50,516 nt of DNA from the NCBI RefSeq assembly GCF_001424385.1, contig NZ_LMPO01000006.1:26298-76813 (forward strand). The letters run 5' to 3'. The notes under the pieces are model-generated. The model saw nothing but the letters and a program-made list of their open reading frames with translations, made no database searches and had not been told where the DNA came from. How positions within the stretch are numbered: position 1 is the first letter of the stretch; each line of letters opens with the position of its first letter. Of the stretch, positions 47,309-50,516 are shown piece by piece. This stretch comes from Curtobacterium sp. Leaf183 (GTDB taxonomy: Bacteria; Actinomycetota; Actinomycetes; Actinomycetales; Microbacteriaceae). Position numbers and translations under genes: made by a program.

Positions 47309-47395
47309 AAGCAGCGTCCGCTAGCGGATCCTTCTGCGGACATGGCCGGTGTCCGGCAGTGGATACGGCTGCGACGGTCTGGATAGCATCACGCT

Positions 47396-47728
47396 GTGTG
47401 GTCGCCTGTTCAGCCCGAGCCGCCTAACACTGGGCGGTCCATCGCAGCGCTGGTGCTGCTGATCTGCTCCGCGACGGGCTTCGTGATCCTCTGGGTAGTG
47501 ATGTGGGTTCCCGTGCTCCTGACCGGCGGCGAAGGCAGTCTCTTCCTCTACCCGATCGTCTTCTTACTGGCCGTGGGACCGTGGGGCGGCGCATGGACCG
47601 CCTTGGCGCTGGCGACGCGGTCCCGGAAGGGAGCCGGCGCCATACATAGCGAGACAGTCGCTGCCCTCAGCTCGGTCCTGCTCGCCCTGGGTCCGGTGCT
47701 GCTCTGGTTCGGGCCAGCAGTCACATGA
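47396..47728 (+). CDS. Membrane protein, three predicted helices
   Basis: A 110-residue protein starting at GTG, with three hydrophobic segments (SIAALVLLICSATGFVIL, LYPIVFLLAVG, VLLALGPVLLWFGP). No family recognised. Confidence 0.5.
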   Translation: MWSPVQPEPPNTGRSIAALVLLICSATGFVILWVVMWVPVLLTGGEGSLFLYPIVFLLAVGPWGGAWTALALATRSRKGAGAIHSETVAALSSVLLALGPVLLWFGPAVT

Positions 47729-47765
47729 GGCTCTATCCCGATAGCCGATCGTCATTCGGACGGGG

Positions 47766-48224
47766 TTAGTGACAGACCCATTTCTTGCCGAACGCCTCGT
47801 GCACGCGCCGAAGAGCTTCCGGATTGCCCCACTCCTGCACGGCCGAGCAATCTGTCTTCGCGCGGGCAGCGACGAGTCCCCAGTTGCCGACACTCTGGTA
47901 GGCGTACCGGTAGTCGGATTCGGAGTTCGACGAGCCGCCGCCGCCCTGTTGCTCAGGCAGTTGAATCTGCTCGCCGTCCGGGAAGACGAGGGTCTGCCCG
48001 ATCGGGTCACAGCTCGGCAGCTGCTCCGTGTTCAGCGTCTCAACCAGGACCGGCGCTGCGGTCGTACAAGCAGGCAGGGTCGCCTCACCTGCCGTGAGAG
48101 TCAGGTACCCGTCATCCGCACCCCGTTGGCTACAGCTCGTCAGTGCGAGCACAGCCGCGATGACCAGGCCACAGATCCCGAAGGCGCGAGCGTTCACGAG
48201 GACCACTCTGCCGCCGATCGGCAT
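47766..48224 (-). CDS. Lipoprotein of unknown function
   Basis: A 152-residue exported protein with a signal ending in the lipobox VLALTSC and six further Cys residues, including a C-terminal VCH. A Gly-rich and Ser-rich segment lies in the middle. No family recognised. Confidence 0.6.
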   Translation of the reverse strand: MPIGGRVVLVNARAFGICGLVIAAVLALTSCSQRGADDGYLTLTAGEATLPACTTAAPVLVETLNTEQLPSCDPIGQTLVFPDGEQIQLPEQQGGGGSSNSESDYRYAYQSVGNWGLVAARAKTDCSAVQEWGNPEALRRVHEAFGKKWVCH

Positions 48225-48259
48225 CGCCCGGACGCCGGTCGCCTATTGAGATCACTGGT

Positions 48260-49123
48260 TCAGTTCCGCTGGGCCCACAGATCCATCAGCGTTTCGATCA
48301 TGTCCAGCGCGGCGTCGAAGTAGCCGGCGACGGCGAGCAAACTCGTGGTGATTTTGTAGTCAGCTCCCCCGTGTTCGGCTTCGCCAATCTGCTGTCGGTC
48401 GAGCATCAGCACCATCATCGAGTTATTGGCATGCGCCATGCCGCTCGATGTTTGCCAGAGAGCTAGCGGCGTGAGGAACAGATCCGGAACGAGCGGCGCG
48501 ATCTCTTCAAGCCGGGAGCTGACCTTCGCGACATAGCGAAGGTCAGCTCCGACCAGGGCCGCACGGCCGTCCCGATCGCGCTCGAGCGCGGCAATCGCCC
48601 TGTCCCAGCCGGGATCCTCACGGTCCGACTTTTCCATGACGACGTGCACGAGTCGGCGGTTCTCGCGAGCGAGTTTCAGTGACCGCAGCACGCGCTCGTT
48701 ACGCGAGGCGGGGTGCAGGAGCCACAGGGCGGTTCCTGAGGCCTCGTAGGCGCTCCGCACGAGCGTGTACATCGCGAACGGCAGGACTGCCTCGCCGTCC
48801 ACAACGATGAGCTTGAAGGCGTGAAGATGATCGAGGGCCACCCCGGTGCTTGCGCGCACCTGGTCGGGTACCGAGCTGTAGGGGGTGGCGGCACGGTCGC
48901 CGGCAAGGGACGATCCCTGCCGAACAGACAGGGCCTCGGATCGCGCCACCAGAGACTCGTAGCGGGCAAAGCTCAGGGGTAGAGAGCGTCGGCCCAGCTC
49001 CTCGTGCTCGGGTGCCTCCTGCCGGTCGCGCTGGCCGCTGTCATGTGTTTCCGCTGCGCTCACCAGTTCATCTTGGAGGGCCGGTGCGCCGTCCGAAAGA
49101 CGATCGGCCAGCGGGACAGCCAT
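48260..49123 (-). CDS. Conserved hypothetical helical protein
   Basis: A 287-residue soluble protein, mostly alpha-helical, with a region (LIVVDGEAVLPFAMYTLVRSAYEASGTALWLL cut by turns) and a charged Arg/Asn-rich stretch. The pattern resembles DUF5677-type helical proteins, but this is a weak resemblance. No catalytic motif is visible. The first 50 residues are low complexity. Confidence 0.6.
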   Translation of the reverse strand: MAVPLADRLSDGAPALQDELVSAAETHDSGQRDRQEAPEHEELGRRSLPLSFARYESLVARSEALSVRQGSSLAGDRAATPYSSVPDQVRASTGVALDHLHAFKLIVVDGEAVLPFAMYTLVRSAYEASGTALWLLHPASRNERVLRSLKLARENRRLVHVVMEKSDREDPGWDRAIAALERDRDGRAALVGADLRYVAKVSSRLEEIAPLVPDLFLTPLALWQTSSGMAHANNSMMVLMLDRQQIGEAEHGGADYKITTSLLAVAGYFDAALDMIETLMDLWAQRN

Positions 49124-49386
49124 GTGCCGCCGACGGGGATGGGTCAGTAGCCGCGGCGGTCGAGCGTTCGAAACACGAACACCCAGGCGACGAGCTGCGG
49201 CGCCCGTTGAACGACCGGCTTGCGGAACGCCTAAGAGCTCTCCGCTCTTCGATGCGTTCCCGGCGAGAGCGGCACCTCAGCCTGGCTTCGGGATTGGGAG
49301 CAAGCGTCGATGGTTGATCGGCTATCGGAAGTCCGATGAGCCGTCAGAGTGGTCCCGGAGCGGGTAATCGGGAACAATCGTCCACG
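49124..49386. other. Gap without recognised gene
   Basis: About 260 bp between the divergent hypothetical and membrane-protein genes. Nothing recognised in it. Confidence 0.5.
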
Positions 49387-50040
49387 ATGGATCAGCTGGA
49401 CAACGCGGAGCCCCGCCACCGCGCAGAGTCGCCGGTCGACGTACCGGGGTCCTCTCATCAGTTCGTCACCACCCCGTGGCTCCGTTCAGCTATCTGGACA
49501 GGCAGAGGGCTCCTGGTACTCACCGCGACCGGGCTCGTCGGCACCGGGCTGACGCGGGACCAGTGGGTCAAAGATGGCTTTGACGTCGACGGGTTCCCAA
49601 TCAACTGGCTCCCGAATGTCGCTCTCGTCCTCGTCCTCGTGGTCGGGATCCTCTGGCAGTGGCTGTTCGGAATGGCTGCGTCACCGGCAGCGAGCTGGAG
49701 AGAGGGAGACCAGATAGTGGCGCTCACTGTGCTCGGGCGACGCCGGCTTCGCGTGCAGGGTGCGCGGGTCCTTCGCTTCAGGCTCTGGTCGGGTCTGGGC
49801 ACGGTTCACGGCGCGATCCTGCTCGATCGCCGGTTCCGCCCACTGGTGTTGGTGGACCCCATCCGCACGGGTTTCGCCGGCACACTCGATCACCTGACCG
49901 ATACCCACAGTGCATCTTCTGTCGGGCGCTCTGTTCTCGAGTACTTCGCTGGGTTCGCATGGTTGCTGACCACGGTGATTGTCGTTGTGGCGTTGGTTGC
50001 ATCAGCAGACCTGCTCACTGGAGCTCTTGGCCGAGCTTGA
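49387..50040 (+). CDS. Membrane protein of unknown function
   Basis: A 217-residue protein with a polar N-terminus, two hydrophobic helices (about 35-60 and 75-100), a soluble central portion (LGRRRLRVQGARVLRFRLW), and a C-terminal helix. The middle portion, with short strands, could be a PH-like domain, as in small bacterial membrane proteins. The start is uncertain; an ATG 51 bp upstream is in frame. No family recognised with confidence. Confidence 0.6.
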   Translation: MDQLDNAEPRHRAESPVDVPGSSHQFVTTPWLRSAIWTGRGLLVLTATGLVGTGLTRDQWVKDGFDVDGFPINWLPNVALVLVLVVGILWQWLFGMAASPAASWREGDQIVALTVLGRRRLRVQGARVLRFRLWSGLGTVHGAILLDRRFRPLVLVDPIRTGFAGTLDHLTDTHSASSVGRSVLEYFAGFAWLLTTVIVVVALVASADLLTGALGRA

Positions 50041-50098
50041 CCGCTGACGGATCGGCAAGCGGGACGCGCTCGAGCATGTTCCGGCGCACTATGAACGA

Positions 50099-50365
50099 GT
50101 GCGTGTGTTGACGATTCAGACGGTAGCGATGGGAGTCTCCGCGGAGCAGGAGGCGCACTGGCCGCAGCTCGCAGCCGCTGCGATGCTGGCAGCAGAGGAG
50201 GGCCGCGAACCCGTTCCCGCGGTGTGGTTCAGGACAGATGAAGGAGCGAGTGGGCTGATTCCGGTTTCCGAGTTCACTCCCGTGACCTTCACTGATGACG
50301 AGGAACCGGCTCGATTCATCGGGACAGTGACCGCGCTCGGCCCCGACGCCGCTCCATCGACCTGA
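50099..50365 (+). CDS. Small hypothetical protein
   Basis: An 88-residue acidic protein starting at GTG. No motif or signal. The codon use is plausible, but no ribosome site is evident. Confidence 0.4.
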   Translation: MRVLTIQTVAMGVSAEQEAHWPQLAAAAMLAAEEGREPVPAVWFRTDEGASGLIPVSEFTPVTFTDDEEPARFIGTVTALGPDAAPST

Positions 50366-50468
50366 GCGCTGTCCGGTCGCCGAGCGCCCACCGGACGGCG
50401 GCATCATCTTTCGCCTTGCTGGACTCCCCGTGCGCTTAGAGTGAGGAGATCACTGGTTGGGGGTAGCG

Positions 50469-50516
50469 ATGTTGTTGTTGCAGTTTCTCGTGCCGGTGGT
50501 CCTGGTCGTTGTCGTC
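50469..50516 (+). CDS. Start of a membrane or secreted protein (partial)
   Basis: The last 48 bases encode MLLLQFLVPVVLVVVV, a hydrophobic N-terminus behind GGTTGGGGGT. The gene runs off the window. It is probably a membrane helix or signal anchor. Confidence 0.5.
   Translation, partial: MLLLQFLVPVVLVVVV

Overview
The window is high-GC actinobacterial chromosome. Several things point to an actinobacterium: an orphan groEL with CIRCE-type HrcA operators, an actinobacterial-type serC beside a DUF3027 gene, an XPB helicase paired with a helicase-associated protein, and DUF4032, DUF2332 and DUF3263 genes. Overall style suggests Microbacteriaceae, possibly Curtobacterium, but that is inference. 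No rRNA, CRISPR array, intact insertion sequence or integrase was seen.

Positions 1 to about 31,400 look like core chromosome. In order: a DUF4032 kinase-like gene and the ATPase of a sugar ABC importer; a membrane-anchored DsbA-like protein and a zinc metallopeptidase; metabolic enzymes (DUF2090 aldolase-like protein, NAD(P)HX epimerase, hydrolase, aldo/keto reductase); tRNA-Thr; msrB; a GNAT-DUF2332 pair; DUF3263 and LytR_C genes; a cold-shock gene; groEL; a Vsr/AbiEi-like protein; a two-component system with XPB and its partner upstream; a second cold-shock protein with DUF3027; serC; a DtxR-family regulator; a secreted NlpC/P60 hydrolase with a well-formed promoter; an HNH nuclease preceded by a probable leader peptide and terminator; then a sugar dehydrogenase-like lipoprotein, an SDR, arsC and an epoxide hydrolase.

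At 31,403-31,477 lies a tRNA-Arg (CCU). The character changes right after it: about 1.07 kb without a supportable gene but with direct and inverted repeats, then visibly less GC-rich genes. These include a 629-residue protein of unknown function with a coiled-coil middle, a methyltransferase and an acetyltransferase. From about 36,040 a module of transport and metal genes follows: a uracil-DNA-glycosylase-like gene overlapping a TDT/SLAC1 channel, a divergent LysR regulator, a broken enolase tail joined to ccdA, a CmtR-like regulator with a CDF transporter, and a copper cluster (DUF4396, copA and copZ on the minus strand; a His-rich protein, csoR, a DUF6153-like and a DUF305 protein on the plus strand) around a shared CsoR-type operator. 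The last 4 kb holds small lipoproteins and membrane proteins of unknown function.

The most notable observations are a 26-bp motif present three times, two copies of which bracket the Vsr/AbiEi-like gene as inverted repeats; a family of three 38-bp intergenic palindromes; in-phase tandem repeats inside or between genes (24 bp in the DUF3263 gene, 39 bp between response regulator and kinase, an acidic repeat in DUF3027); three CIRCE-like operators before groEL; the leader peptide and terminator before the HNH gene; and the island after tRNA-Arg with its uncharacterised 629-residue protein.
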